Origin: JBCCGI01 sp039029355 | GTDB taxonomy: Bacteria > Planctomycetota > UBA1135 > GCA-002686595 | Length of the DNA stretch: 64,000 nucleotides | Direction: 5' to 3' | NCBI GenBank assembly: GCA_039029355.1 | Contig: JBCCGI010000033.1 | Span: forward strand, 1 to 64,000 | Notes under the pieces: generated by a model | The model's input: the letters and a program-made list of their open reading frames with translations, nothing else | Databases searched by the model: none | Told to the model about the DNA's origin: nothing | Part shown: piece by piece, positions 27,272 to 36,918 of the stretch | How positions within the stretch are numbered: the stretch's first letter is position 1 | Layout: every line of letters begins with the position of its first letter | Program-made: the position numbers and the translations under genes

Positions 27272-28090
27272 ATGCAGAAGACGCTACTCATCACCGGTTC
27301 GACGGACGGCCTCGGGCTCGAGGCCGCGCGGCTGCTGGTGTCGCTCGGGCACCGCGTGCTGCTGCACGGGCGCAGCCGATCCAAGCTGGAGCACGCCGAG
27401 CGCGAGCTCGCGGCGCTGCCGGGCGGCGGCGGGGTGGAGGCCTACGCGGCCGACCTCGCGGTGCTCGCGGAGGTCGAAGGGCTCGCGACCGCGGTGGCCG
27501 CGGCGCACCCGCGGCTCGACGTGCTCGTGAACAACGCCGGGGCCTTCGTCGCACGTGACGTGCGCACGGACGACGGGCTCGACCTGCGCTTCGCGGTCAA
27601 CACGATCGCCCCGTACCTCTTGACCCAACGGCTCCTCCCCCAGCTCGGCCCGGCGGGCCGCGTGGTCAACCTGTCCTCCGCCGCCCAGGCGCCGGTGGAT
27701 CTCGGCGCTCTCGCCGGAGATGTGGCGCTCGACGCCGGCGCGGCCTACGCCCAAAGCAAGCTGGCGCTGACGATGTGGTCGCGCGCCCTGGCACGATCCA
27801 TCGGCGAGCGGGGGCCGACGCTCGTCGCGCTCAACCCGGGCTCCATGCTCGGCACGAAGATGGTCCAAGAGGCCTTCGGGGTCGCCGGGGCCGACGTGCG
27901 CATCGGCGCCGACATCATCCGCCGCGCGGCGCTGTCGGACGCCTTCTCCCGCGCGTCGGGAGCTTCGGGAGAGTACTTCGACAACGACGCGGGACGCTTC
28001 ACCGCTCCCCACGCCGACGCGCTCGACGACCGCAAGGCGGAGGAGGTCGTCCGCGCGATCGAGGCGGTGCTGGCACGCCCGCGCGGCTAG
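27272..28090 (+). CDS. Short-chain dehydrogenase/reductase
   Basis: 272 residues, NAD(P)-dependent classical SDR. The cofactor motif TGSTDGLGLEAAR is at the N-terminus, NNAG near residue 88, the catalytic Ser in NLSSAAQ, and the YxxxK pair in AYAQSKLA. ATG with AAGGAG upstream. It ends the MDR-LLM-SDR operon; its TAG stop is shared with the convergent batE gene through a CTAG four-base overlap. Likely reduces or oxidises small carbonyl compounds produced or handled by the two upstream enzymes (inference from context). Confidence 0.9.
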   Translation: MQKTLLITGSTDGLGLEAARLLVSLGHRVLLHGRSRSKLEHAERELAALPGGGGVEAYAADLAVLAEVEGLATAVAAAHPRLDVLVNNAGAFVARDVRTDDGLDLRFAVNTIAPYLLTQRLLPQLGPAGRVVNLSSAAQAPVDLGALAGDVALDAGAAYAQSKLALTMWSRALARSIGERGPTLVALNPGSMLGTKMVQEAFGVAGADVRIGADIIRRAALSDAFSRASGASGEYFDNDAGRFTAPHADALDDRKAEEVVRAIEAVLARPRG

Positions 28091-28836
28091 CGCCGGAGCC
28101 GGAACACCTCGTCCTCGGGCACCCAGCCGCGCAGGCCGCCGCGCGTCTCAAGCCGCACCCAGCCCGGAAGCTCGTCGATCCGCTCGGCCACGTCGCCGGC
28201 GTCGAGCGCGTCGATCGCCGGCAGGTTCCCGCGCGGCTCCGAGCGCAGCGAGGAGCGCGGGTCCGCGACCGCCATCCACAGGTCGCGGTCCGAGGTGCGC
28301 TCGGCCTGGATCCAGGGCACCAGCACGATCAGGAGTGCCGCCGCGGCCGCCAGGGCGAAGCCGCGCCACAGCGGGCCGCCGCGCAGCGCCTCGCCGAGGA
28401 GCGCGATGAGCAGAATCAGCGCCGCCGCGAGCACGGTCCAGGCGGCCTCCGAGCGCGTGCGCGACTCGGCCAGCCGTCTGAACGCGCCGCGCAGGTCGCC
28501 GGTTTCAAGCGGCGCGAGGCCGAGCTCCTCGCGGACGAAGGCCGCGTTCGCGCGCGCCTCCTCGTGGCGCGGCGCGCAGCGCAGGGCGGCGCCGTACCAG
28601 CCGAGGGCCTCGCCGCCGGCGTCGGAGCGCCAGGCCGCGTTGCCGAGGTTGTAGAGCACGCGCGCGCGGTCGGCGTCGGACAGCGGATCTCCCAGGAGCT
28701 CGGTCCAGAGCTCGCTGGCTTCCGCGTAGTCGCCGCGGCGGAAGGCGGCGACGCCGTCGTCGAAGGCGTCCGGGGCGCCGAAGGCGAGCCCCGGAAGGAG
28801 GAAGAGCAGCGTCAGCAGGAGGGTGAGGTGGCGCAT
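28087..28836 (-). CDS. batE: BatE-like TPR/SH3-domain membrane protein
   Basis: 249 residues: signal peptide (LTLLLTLLFLLPGLAFG), TPR region (FDDGVAAFRRGDYAEASELWTELL, YNLGNAAWRSDAGGEALGWYGAAL), two closely spaced membrane helices near residues 132-178, and a C-terminal SH3-like domain (SLRSEPRGNLP, GWVRLETRGGLRGWVPEDEV). This TPR-TM-SH3 order is typical of BatE. It closes the moxR/bat operon, starting three bases from the batD stop. Its stop overlaps the convergent SDR stop as CTAG. Bat proteins are thought to form a membrane complex assisted by the MoxR chaperone ATPase; the client is unknown. Confidence 0.8.
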   Translation of the reverse strand: MRHLTLLLTLLFLLPGLAFGAPDAFDDGVAAFRRGDYAEASELWTELLGDPLSDADRARVLYNLGNAAWRSDAGGEALGWYGAALRCAPRHEEARANAAFVREELGLAPLETGDLRGAFRRLAESRTRSEAAWTVLAAALILLIALLGEALRGGPLWRGFALAAAAALLIVLVPWIQAERTSDRDLWMAVADPRSSLRSEPRGNLPAIDALDAGDVAERIDELPGWVRLETRGGLRGWVPEDEVFRLRR

Positions 28837-28838
28837 GG

Positions 28839-30665
28839 CTAGAGCCCCGCTCCCATCAGGCGGTCGGCGACCGCGAGCACCTCGTCGCGGCCGACGCGCT
28901 CGCCACGGCCGGTCCACACGGCGGCTTCGAGTCGCTCGAGCAGCGTCCGCAGCTCGCCCAGGTCGCCGGGCGCGGAGCCGGACGTGCCGTTTCTGCGCTC
29001 GGCCTGCTCCAGATCGCGCCCCACCCAGGCGTGGTCGGGCTCGCGCGTGCGCTCCGCGAGGAAGGCGTGCAGGGCGCGCAGCTCCTCCTCGGGCGTCCCC
29101 GCCTGCCCCAGGGCGCGCGCAAGCTTGCGGCGCGCGCCGCGCCGGCGGCGCTCCAGCGGCGCGGACGGGTCCCCGCGGCGCCGCGCCCAGGTGCGCAGCA
29201 GCACCCACAGGATCGGCACGCCGAAAACGACCGCAGTGACCGCGCGCGGGCCGGGCGCGCGGCGGCCGGTGCCGCCGCTGCCGAGGGCGCGCGTGTCGAT
29301 GTCGTGCAGGTCGCGGGCGAGCCCCTCGTCGTCGTCGCCCTCGGCGTCGAGCTCCACCGCGGTGGCCAGCGGCCGCACGCGGATCGGGATGGCCTCGGTC
29401 GCGATCGTGATGTACTCGCCGCGCTCGGAGTCGTAGACCCGCAGCGGCACCGGAGGGATCTCGCCGACCTCATCGGACATCGGCGCCAGGTCGTAGACGG
29501 TGGTGCGCCGCTCGAAGCTCTTCTCCTCCGTGCGGCCGTACACGCGAAAGCCCTCGAAGGCCTCCATGCGAGCGGGGTCGGGCGCGTCGAAGAACTCGAG
29601 GTTGCCCGAGCCGCTCCACTCGACCGTCAGCTTGATCGAGTCGCCCACATCGACGTCGCGCGCGTCGACCGAGGCCTTGGCCGCGATGCTGCCGACGGCG
29701 CCGGTGAAGTCGTAGGGCTGCCCCTCCTCGGGGAGCGGCTCGACCTCGACGTAGAAGCGCGGCGCGCGCACGTAGTAGTCCTTGACCTTCTCCAGCCGGC
29801 GATTGAAGAAGCTGCCGCCCTCCTCGGCGCGGCCGAAGTTGAGGAACGTCTCGGAGAAGTCGATCCGCCCAGCCCGGGTCGGCACGAACGAGCGCACCAG
29901 CCGCAGCTGCCGGAAGCGCCGGCCGCGGAGCTCGACGGCGGGCATCTCCTCGACGACCACCCCCTCGCCGCCGTTGATCGTCACGCCCCCCTCGATGCGC
30001 TTGGCGCCCGGCGCGGGGAACTCACGGTCAAGCTCGATCACGCCGGGCAGACCGTTCCAGAAACCGAGCGACAGATCGGCAAAGTTCACGTCGCGCAGGC
30101 CCTCGTCCCAGCCGAAGCGCACCTCGATCGAGAAGGGCAGGCCTTCGACGACGGTGCTCGACGAGGCGCTGACCTCGAGCAGGCCCAGCTCCTGCCCGGT
30201 CATGTCCTCGACCGCCTTCAGCACCAGCGACCGCGACTCGTACGTCTTGCCGCCGGCGCGGATGCGGAACGGCGGGATCTCAAACTCGCCGGCGCGCAGC
30301 GGCCGCACGGGGATGATCCACTGATCGGTGACCGTGATCGTCGAGCGGCGCCCGAAGCGCTGCTCGTAGCGGGTGCGCGACGGACCGGACGGCGGGCCGA
30401 GCTTGAGGCCGTCGACCTCGGGCAGGTCGCCGAGCGGGTTGGCCTCGGGGATCTGCCCTTCGCTCTCGATCACGACGACGATCGACGTGCGGTCGCCGAG
30501 CTTCAGCACGCCCGAAGACAGCGCCGCCGTGACCCGCACCTCGCCCGCCTGGGGCGCGCGCGGCGCCGCTGGCCGGGAGCGCCCGGGGCTCGCGAAGGCG
30601 GCGCACAGCGCCAGCACCAGAAGCGTCGCCAGCGTGAAGCGCGTCGAAATGAGTCTGCTCAACAT
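28839..30665 (-). CDS. batD: BatD-like oxygen-tolerance/stress protein
   Basis: 608 residues. Signal peptide, then a long periplasmic beta-rich part with three or more Ig-like modules (VRVTAALSSGVLKLGDRTSIVVVI, LLEVSASSSTVVEGLPFSIEV, AKASVDARDVDVGDSIKLTVEWSGSGNL are landmarks). One membrane helix lies near residue 475 (VTAVVFGVPILWVLL), followed by an Arg-rich cytoplasmic helical tail. This is the BatD architecture. GTG 30668 and ATG 30665 are adjacent; ATG is preferred. Between batC (stop eight to ten bases upstream) and batE. Confidence 0.85.
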   Translation of the reverse strand: MLSRLISTRFTLATLLVLALCAAFASPGRSRPAAPRAPQAGEVRVTAALSSGVLKLGDRTSIVVVIESEGQIPEANPLGDLPEVDGLKLGPPSGPSRTRYEQRFGRRSTITVTDQWIIPVRPLRAGEFEIPPFRIRAGGKTYESRSLVLKAVEDMTGQELGLLEVSASSSTVVEGLPFSIEVRFGWDEGLRDVNFADLSLGFWNGLPGVIELDREFPAPGAKRIEGGVTINGGEGVVVEEMPAVELRGRRFRQLRLVRSFVPTRAGRIDFSETFLNFGRAEEGGSFFNRRLEKVKDYYVRAPRFYVEVEPLPEEGQPYDFTGAVGSIAAKASVDARDVDVGDSIKLTVEWSGSGNLEFFDAPDPARMEAFEGFRVYGRTEEKSFERRTTVYDLAPMSDEVGEIPPVPLRVYDSERGEYITIATEAIPIRVRPLATAVELDAEGDDDEGLARDLHDIDTRALGSGGTGRRAPGPRAVTAVVFGVPILWVLLRTWARRRGDPSAPLERRRRGARRKLARALGQAGTPEEELRALHAFLAERTREPDHAWVGRDLEQAERRNGTSGSAPGDLGELRTLLERLEAAVWTGRGERVGRDEVLAVADRLMGAGL

Positions 30666-30675
30666 CACAGGTCCG

Positions 30676-31668
30676 CTACCAATCCTTCTCCACCGGGATG
30701 CGTCGGCTTTGGCGGAGGAGCGCTTCGAGCGACTGCGCCTCCTCCTCGAGCTGCTTGAGCTGGTCGAGCAGCCGCAGCACCTCCTCGCGCGATAGCACGC
30801 GCTCGGCGGTGTCCGCGCTCGTCTCGTGCGGCATCGGCTCGGGCAGCTCTTCGGTCGGTCTCTGCTGATCGTTCGAGGTCTGATCCGCGGCGCCCTCGCC
30901 GGGGTCGTCGGGCGGGTCTTCGGGCTGCTGACCGTCCTCCTGGGGTTGGTCCTCGCCCTGCTGCTCCTGGTCCTCGCCGTCCTCCTGGGGCTCGCCGTCC
31001 TCGGACTGCTCGCCGTCCTGCTGCTCCTGGTCCTCGCCCTCCTGCTCGTCCTGCGGTTCCTGGTCCTCCTGGTCCGGCTCCTCCTCCGGCTGCTCGGCTT
31101 CGTCGAGCTCGCGCAGGCGGCGCTGGACCAGCTCGAGGTTCGCGCGCGTGTCCTCGTGCGCGAAGTCGAGCTTCAGCCGGTCGAGCAGCTCGACCTTGGC
31201 GGACAGGTAGGCGGAGCGCAGCACCGCGATCGGATCGTCGGGCAGCTCGCGGTCCTCGCGGGGCTGGCCCGCCGCGGCCGCCTGCGCCATCTCGGCGAAG
31301 GAGACGCGCAGGCGCTCGGCGGACTCCAGGCGCAGCGTGCCCAGGTTGTAGAGCGCGGCGAGCCGCAGCTCGCCGGGTCCGGCCAGCGCCGCCGCCGAGA
31401 GCAGGCGCACCTCGCTCGACGCCCACGCGCCCTGCATGTGGCGCACGACGCCTTCGGCGTAGTGGAACTCGGCGCGCAGCGGCTCGGGGCGCTCGTCGTC
31501 GGCCGAGAACTCCTGCGCCAGCACGACCGCGCGGGCGGGCTCCTCGGTCGCGAGGCGCGCGATGGCCGCCATCGCCTCGACGGGCGTGCCCTGGAAGGCG
31601 GGCTTCTCGAACTCCTCCTGCGCGAGAAGGACCAGCGCCAGCGGCGCGAGCATGGCGAGCGGTTTCAC
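30676..31668 (-). CDS. batC: BatC-like protein with acidic Gln/Glu/Asp-rich tail
   Basis: 330 residues. A GTG start overlaps the batB stop (GTGA). An N-terminal signal/anchor (LAMLAPLALVLLAQ) precedes a helical TPR-like domain (LRAEFHYAEGVVRHM, LRLAALYNLGTLRLESAERL). Residues about 189-273 are almost only Glu, Asp, Gln, Pro and Gly, with repeated EDQEQQ and EPQEDG units. The C-terminus is a short coiled coil (SREEVLRLLDQLKQLEEEAQSLEALL). Position and TPR content match BatC; the acidic tail is much longer than I would expect. Assignment rests mainly on operon position. Confidence 0.7.
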   Translation of the reverse strand: MKPLAMLAPLALVLLAQEEFEKPAFQGTPVEAMAAIARLATEEPARAVVLAQEFSADDERPEPLRAEFHYAEGVVRHMQGAWASSEVRLLSAAALAGPGELRLAALYNLGTLRLESAERLRVSFAEMAQAAAAGQPREDRELPDDPIAVLRSAYLSAKVELLDRLKLDFAHEDTRANLELVQRRLRELDEAEQPEEEPDQEDQEPQDEQEGEDQEQQDGEQSEDGEPQEDGEDQEQQGEDQPQEDGQQPEDPPDDPGEGAADQTSNDQQRPTEELPEPMPHETSADTAERVLSREEVLRLLDQLKQLEEEAQSLEALLRQSRRIPVEKDW

Positions 31669-32693
31669 GCGGCGCCTCCCCGCACGCGGCCGCGCTCGCG
31701 CAGCCCCGCCTCGCTCAGCATGCAAGCCAGGGCGACCGCCAGCGTCCACTGGTAGCGGTCGTGGGGAATGCGCTCCTTGCCGCCGACGATCTCGCGGCCT
31801 TCGAGCTGCGAGATGCGCTTGCGGTAGAGCTCTTCGAGCGGCGCCGGGTGCTCGTCGACCGTCAGAAACTCACCCCCGGTCACCTCGGCGACCCGGGCGA
31901 GACTCTGTCGGTCCATGCGCGTCACGACCTCGGAGCCCTCCTTGTCGCGCAGGAAGGCCTCGGCACCCTCCTCGTCGAGCACGGGGATCTTGCCGCCGCC
32001 GGAGGTGCCCACGCCGACGACGTACACGCGGATGCCGCGCTCGGCCGCCTCGCGCGCGACGTCGCGGCCGGCGCCGGAGAGGTCCTCGCCATCGGTCAAC
32101 AGCACGATCGCCTCGTGCGCCCCGGTGCGTCCGTCGAAGAGCGAGAGCGCGCGCTCGACGGCCGCGGCGAGGTCGGTCCCGCCCAGGCGGTTGTCGGCGG
32201 GCGTGATGCGGTCGACGAGCTTCACCAGCGCGTTCCGGTCGTGGGTGAGAGGCGCGACCTCGCGCGCGTCGCCCGAGAAGGCGATCAGCGCGATGCGGTC
32301 GCCGGCGATCACGTCGAGCAGGCCGCGCACCTCGCGCTTGGCGCGGTCGAGCCGGCTCGGCCGCACGTCGCGCGCGAGCATGCTGCGCGAGGTGTCGACG
32401 CACACGACGATGTCGACCCCGCGCCCGGTGACCTCGCGGAAGGTGTGGCCGTGCACGGGCCCGAGCAGCGACACCCCAAGGAACGCGACCGCCGCCACCG
32501 CGAGCACCACGCGCGTCACGGCGCGCGTCGCGGAGAAGCCGGGCAGGAAGCGCGCGAGCTGCGACGCGGCGACGAAGCTCTCGCGCTCACGCCGCCGGCC
32601 CACCAGCCCCCACGCGCCGACCGCGCCCAGTACGAGCGCCAGGAACGGCGCCCACAGCGCGCCGGGGCGCAGCAGCTCGAAGCCCTCGCTCAC
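31665..32693 (-). CDS. batB: BatB-like von Willebrand factor A membrane protein
   Basis: 342 residues. Two N-terminal membrane helices, then a VWA domain with an intact metal-ion-dependent adhesion site (CVDTSRSM, GGTDLAAAV, LLTDGED), and a C-terminal membrane helix (WTLAVALACMLSEAGL). GTG start overlapping the batA TGA as GTGA; its own TGA overlaps the batC GTG in the same way. Fits BatB. VWA domains in Bat proteins are thought to mediate protein-protein contacts in the inner membrane. Confidence 0.85.
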   Translation of the reverse strand: MSEGFELLRPGALWAPFLALVLGAVGAWGLVGRRRERESFVAASQLARFLPGFSATRAVTRVVLAVAAVAFLGVSLLGPVHGHTFREVTGRGVDIVVCVDTSRSMLARDVRPSRLDRAKREVRGLLDVIAGDRIALIAFSGDAREVAPLTHDRNALVKLVDRITPADNRLGGTDLAAAVERALSLFDGRTGAHEAIVLLTDGEDLSGAGRDVAREAAERGIRVYVVGVGTSGGGKIPVLDEEGAEAFLRDKEGSEVVTRMDRQSLARVAEVTGGEFLTVDEHPAPLEELYRKRISQLEGREIVGGKERIPHDRYQWTLAVALACMLSEAGLRERGRVRGGAA

Positions 32694-33745
32694 GGCAGCC
32701 TCCGGGCCCAGGTCGAAAGCGACAGCCACGCGGCCCCGTAGAGCGCGAAGGCCGCCCACAGGAAGCTCGGGTAGAGGTCGAAGTTCTCCTCGAAGCGCCG
32801 CTCCTCGCGCTCGGTGCGCTCTAGTTTCTCGATCTCGGCGTAGATCTCGGCCAGCGACTCGCGGTTGCGCGCGCGGTAGAAGCGGCCGCCGGTCAGCTCG
32901 GCGATCGCCTCCAGATCGCTGGTGTCGTGCGAGTCCGTGGTCGGCACGTAGCCGCGCAGCGCGTTGTAGACGAACAGGTTGCGCGCGGCGTAGATCGAGT
33001 AGACGCGCACGCCCTCCTCGGCGGCGAGCTCGCCCGCTTGGCGCGGCAGGATCTCGGTGACGTTGTTCTCGCCGTCGGTGAGGAGCACCACGACCTTCGA
33101 CTTGGCCTCGGTCTCGCGCAGCAGCGCCACCGCCTTGGCGACCGCGACGCCGATGCCGGTGCCGTCCTCGCCGCGGTGCTGGACGAGCTCAACGCCCTCG
33201 AGGAACCCGTTCAGCCCGTCGAAGTCGAGCGTGAAGGGGCACAGGAGCTGCGGATAGCGCGCGAAGGTGATCAGCGCGCAGCTGTCGGCCGCGCCCTCGG
33301 CGTCGCCCATGCGGCGCTGGGCGAAGTCGGCCACCACGTCCTTGACCACGTCGAGCCGCGTCCGGCCGCGCTCGAGGTCGTCGAAGCGCATCGAGCCCGA
33401 GCGGTCGAGCACGAGCGCGATGTCCACGCCCTCGGAGATGGTCTCGTTCTGCACGTTGCCGCGCAGCGGGCGCGCCAGCGCGAGCACCGCGAGCGCCATC
33501 GCAAGGGCCTGCAGCAGCGTCGGAAGAAAGCCCAGCCGCTGTCGCCACGAGCGCGCGAGGCGACCCGCGGGAAGCACCGGCGCGCGCCCCTCGGCACGCC
33601 CCGCCCGCGCACGGCCGTAGGCGAGCAGCAAGAGCCCCACCGGCAGCACCAGGAGGTACCACGGGTCGGCCAGCGCGTAGTCGCCCCACAGGCGCAGCTC
33701 GACCGAGGCCGCGCTCTTCGCCTGCACCGCGAGCGTCGGGATCAC
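32690..33745 (-). CDS. batA: BatA-like von Willebrand factor A membrane protein
   Basis: 351 residues. Starts at GTG overlapping the previous stop (GTGA); the longer open frame upstream is a shadow of the preceding gene. It has a membrane helix (PWYLLVLPVGLLLLAYG), a second one (LLQALAMALAVLALARPL) and then a VWA domain with intact MIDAS (LVLDRSGSM, DGTGIGVAVAKA, LLTDGEN). A C-terminal helix is at FLWAAFALYGAAWL. Layout is that of BatA. Confidence 0.85.
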   Translation of the reverse strand: MIPTLAVQAKSAASVELRLWGDYALADPWYLLVLPVGLLLLAYGRARAGRAEGRAPVLPAGRLARSWRQRLGFLPTLLQALAMALAVLALARPLRGNVQNETISEGVDIALVLDRSGSMRFDDLERGRTRLDVVKDVVADFAQRRMGDAEGAADSCALITFARYPQLLCPFTLDFDGLNGFLEGVELVQHRGEDGTGIGVAVAKAVALLRETEAKSKVVVLLTDGENNVTEILPRQAGELAAEEGVRVYSIYAARNLFVYNALRGYVPTTDSHDTSDLEAIAELTGGRFYRARNRESLAEIYAEIEKLERTEREERRFEENFDLYPSFLWAAFALYGAAWLSLSTWARRLP

Positions 33746-34641
33746 GACTCGACCTCCTGCGCCGCGACCGCGGTGCGGGCGCGCTCGAAGGCCTCGTCGA
33801 CCGCCCAGCCGGTCGGCATCTCGCCGGCGTACTTCGTCCGCGCCGCCTGCTCGAAGAGCTCGCTCGCCGCGCGCAAGGAGGGCTCCGAGAGCCCGCCGTC
33901 GGCGGAGATGGCGCGGGCCCACTCCTCGTCGGTCAGGCCGCTGCGGTCGGTGCCGCTGCGCTCGTCCAGCGCCTCGCGCACGAGGCGCGTCAGCTCGTAT
34001 TGCCGCGCGCGCTCGCCCAGCGAGAGCCCGCGCAGGGCCTCGATGCGCTGCGCGAGCGCGGGCGCCGGCGCGAGCTTCGGGCCGCGCAGCCGTCGGCTCC
34101 GGACGATCAGCGCGAGGCCGACGCAGAGGCACGCGAGCGCCGCGCCGCCTCCGAGCAGCGGCCACGGGCTGGGCGCGGGGGGCGGCTCCTCCAGGGTGCG
34201 GAGCCCCGCGATCGGGCGCGGCGCATCCTCTCCCTCGGCGAGCAGGCCGGTCACCGGCACCGGGGCCGCGTCGACCTCCATCAGCCGTCCGCCGCCTGGG
34301 GTGCGCACCGAGTAGAAGAGCGCCGGCGGGTCGACCGCTTCACCGGGGCTCAGGCACAAGAGCTTCCAGACGAGCACGGTGCGCTCCAGCTCCGCGCCGT
34401 CGGGGCGCGGCGGCTCGCCGCGGTGTTCCAGAAAGACCCACGGCGAGGAGGGATCCAGCAGCGGCTCCTCGGCGCGCGGGCGCAGGCCCGCGGGGTGGCG
34501 CAGCTCGAGCACGACCTCCAAGGGCTCCCCCACCGCGACCGAAAGCGGCTCGACGTGCGCCCGGGCGGTCACCTCCTGGGCCGCGGGCGCGGTCGCCGCG
34601 GCCCAGAAGCAAGCGAGGAGCGCCGGTGCAAGGGCCCTCAC
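33742..34641 (-). CDS. BatD/DUF4381-like single-pass membrane protein of the moxR-bat operon
   Basis: 299 residues, GTG start overlapping the DUF58 gene stop as GTGA. A signal peptide (LAPALLACFWAAATAPAAQ) precedes a beta-sandwich domain (HVEPLSVAVGEPLEVVLELRHP, RTVLVWKLLCLSPGEAVDPPALFYSV) resembling one BatD module. A membrane helix near residues 160-180 and a cytoplasmic helical tail (ARQYELTRLVREALDERSG) follow. It sits where some operons have a DUF4381 or second BatD-like gene. Probably a part of the same membrane complex; the exact family is unsure. Confidence 0.65.
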   Translation of the reverse strand: MRALAPALLACFWAAATAPAAQEVTARAHVEPLSVAVGEPLEVVLELRHPAGLRPRAEEPLLDPSSPWVFLEHRGEPPRPDGAELERTVLVWKLLCLSPGEAVDPPALFYSVRTPGGGRLMEVDAAPVPVTGLLAEGEDAPRPIAGLRTLEEPPPAPSPWPLLGGGAALACLCVGLALIVRSRRLRGPKLAPAPALAQRIEALRGLSLGERARQYELTRLVREALDERSGTDRSGLTDEEWARAISADGGLSEPSLRAASELFEQAARTKYAGEMPTGWAVDEAFERARTAVAAQEVES

Positions 34642-35567
34642 CTGCGCCCCCTCGCGCGCGCGCGGCGCTTGAAGAAGGCGACCACCGGGTCGGCCGAGTC
34701 GGCGCTCGCGTCGACGTCGATCCGCGCCGCGCGGGCGCGGGCGGTGGCCTCGCGGAAGCTCTGGCGGCGCTCCTCGGCCGCCGCGGCCCACGACCGCCGC
34801 ACCGCGGCCGAGCGCGAGTCGACCTCGACGCGCCGGCCGGTCTCGGGCTCGTGCAGGGTGATCCAGCCGGCGTTGGGCAGCTCCTCTTCGAAGGGATCGA
34901 AGACGCGCACGCACACCACGTCATGCCGGCGCGCCACGCGCCCCAGCACCCGGGTCCAGCCCGGGTCGACGTCGTGGAAGTCCGACACGACGAAGATCAG
35001 CGAGCGCCGGCGCAGGTGGCGCAGCTGGTGCTCCAGTACCGCGGTCAGCGAGCTGCCGCGCCCCCTCGCCTCGGCCGCCATCACCTCGCGCACGACGCGC
35101 AGCACGTGGCGCGAGCCCTTCTCCGGGCGCAGGTGCAGCCCTGGCTGATCATCGAACAGCGTGAGGCCGACCATGTCCTGCTCCTGCACCGCGACGAACG
35201 AGAGCAGCGCGGCGACCTCGGCCGCCGCCTCGCGCTTGGTCTTCGCGGCCGAGCCGAAGTCCATCGAGAGGCTGGTGTCGACCAGCAGCTGCAGCACCAG
35301 CTGGCGCTCCTCGACGTACGTCTTCACATACGGCTCGCCGGCGCGCGCGGTGACGTTCCAGTCGATCGTCCGCACCTCGTCGCCGGGCTGGTAGGGGCGC
35401 ACCTCCTCGAACTCGATGCCGGTTCCGCGGAAGGTCGAGCGGTAGGCCCCCTGCAGCAGCTCGGACACCAGATCGTGCGTGCGGATCTGGATCTGGCGCA
35501 CCCGCGCCATCAGCTCGGGAGCCAGCGTCGCCGGGGCGGCGGGGCTCTTGTCCTTGCGCTTGGCCAA
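34638..35567 (-). CDS. DUF58-family protein
   Basis: 309 residues, cytoplasmic. The DUF58 hallmarks FRGTGIEFEEVRPYQPGDEVR and IDWNVTARAGEPYVKTY are followed by a degenerate VWA-like domain (LVDTSLSMDFGSA, FVVSDFHDV). The start appears to be TTG at 35567, 21 bases after the moxR stop, without a strong ribosome site; an ATG at residue 20 would cut conserved helix residues. DUF58 genes almost always sit between moxR and vwa genes, as here. Role in the MoxR-Bat complex not known. Confidence 0.88.
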   Translation of the reverse strand: MAKRKDKSPAAPATLAPELMARVRQIQIRTHDLVSELLQGAYRSTFRGTGIEFEEVRPYQPGDEVRTIDWNVTARAGEPYVKTYVEERQLVLQLLVDTSLSMDFGSAAKTKREAAAEVAALLSFVAVQEQDMVGLTLFDDQPGLHLRPEKGSRHVLRVVREVMAAEARGRGSSLTAVLEHQLRHLRRRSLIFVVSDFHDVDPGWTRVLGRVARRHDVVCVRVFDPFEEELPNAGWITLHEPETGRRVEVDSRSAAVRRSWAAAAEERRQSFREATARARAARIDVDASADSADPVVAFFKRRARARGRR

Positions 35568-35588
35568 CGGTCCGTCGGGAGAGGAGCT

Positions 35589-36593
<1,005 letters not shown>

Positions 36594-36862
36594 CTTTGGA
36601 TCGCGATGGAGTTCTTGTCGCAACAGCACGCGGGGGCTACGTCCCGCGTCGCGGCCCTGTTGGAGCCGGAGGGCCGGCATTCTACGGCCTCGGGGGAGCG
36701 GCTGAAGCGGTGGGTGGATCCGGGGCTCAGGATTTGGCCCGAATCGAACGCCGGAGGCGGATCCAGCGCCCTGCGGGGCGCCCGATCCGCCTCCGGCGCG
36801 GGTCGGGGAAAGCCGTCCCCCTCGAGCGGGGCCGGCAGGGAACTGCCCGCCGGCCCCAAGCC
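36594..36862. other. Hairpin-rich intergenic region upstream of moxR
   Basis: The stretch from the moxR start to the minus-strand terminator of the tricorn-type protease holds no gene. It contains a perfect 14-base inverted repeat (36750-36763 with 36784-36797, GCCGGAGGCGGATC type) whose 20-base loop can pair further. A second imperfect stem (about 36828-36852, GGGGCCGG/CCGGCCCC) follows. The promoter of the moxR operon must lie in its moxR-proximal part, but no boxes are recognisable. Confidence 0.5.
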
Positions 36863-36903
36863 GGCGCAAAAAGCGCCTCCCGGGCACCCAAGCGCACCGG
36901 GAG
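36863..36903 (-). terminator. Intrinsic terminator of the tricorn-protease gene
   Basis: On the minus strand, CTCCCGG and CCGGGAG form a seven-base stem, directly followed by GCGCTTTTTGCGCC. That sequence supplies a T5 run and itself can form a five-base stem. It begins about 16 bases after the protease stop codon. Confidence 0.65.
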
Positions 36904-36918
36904 ACGCCGGCCTAGCGA

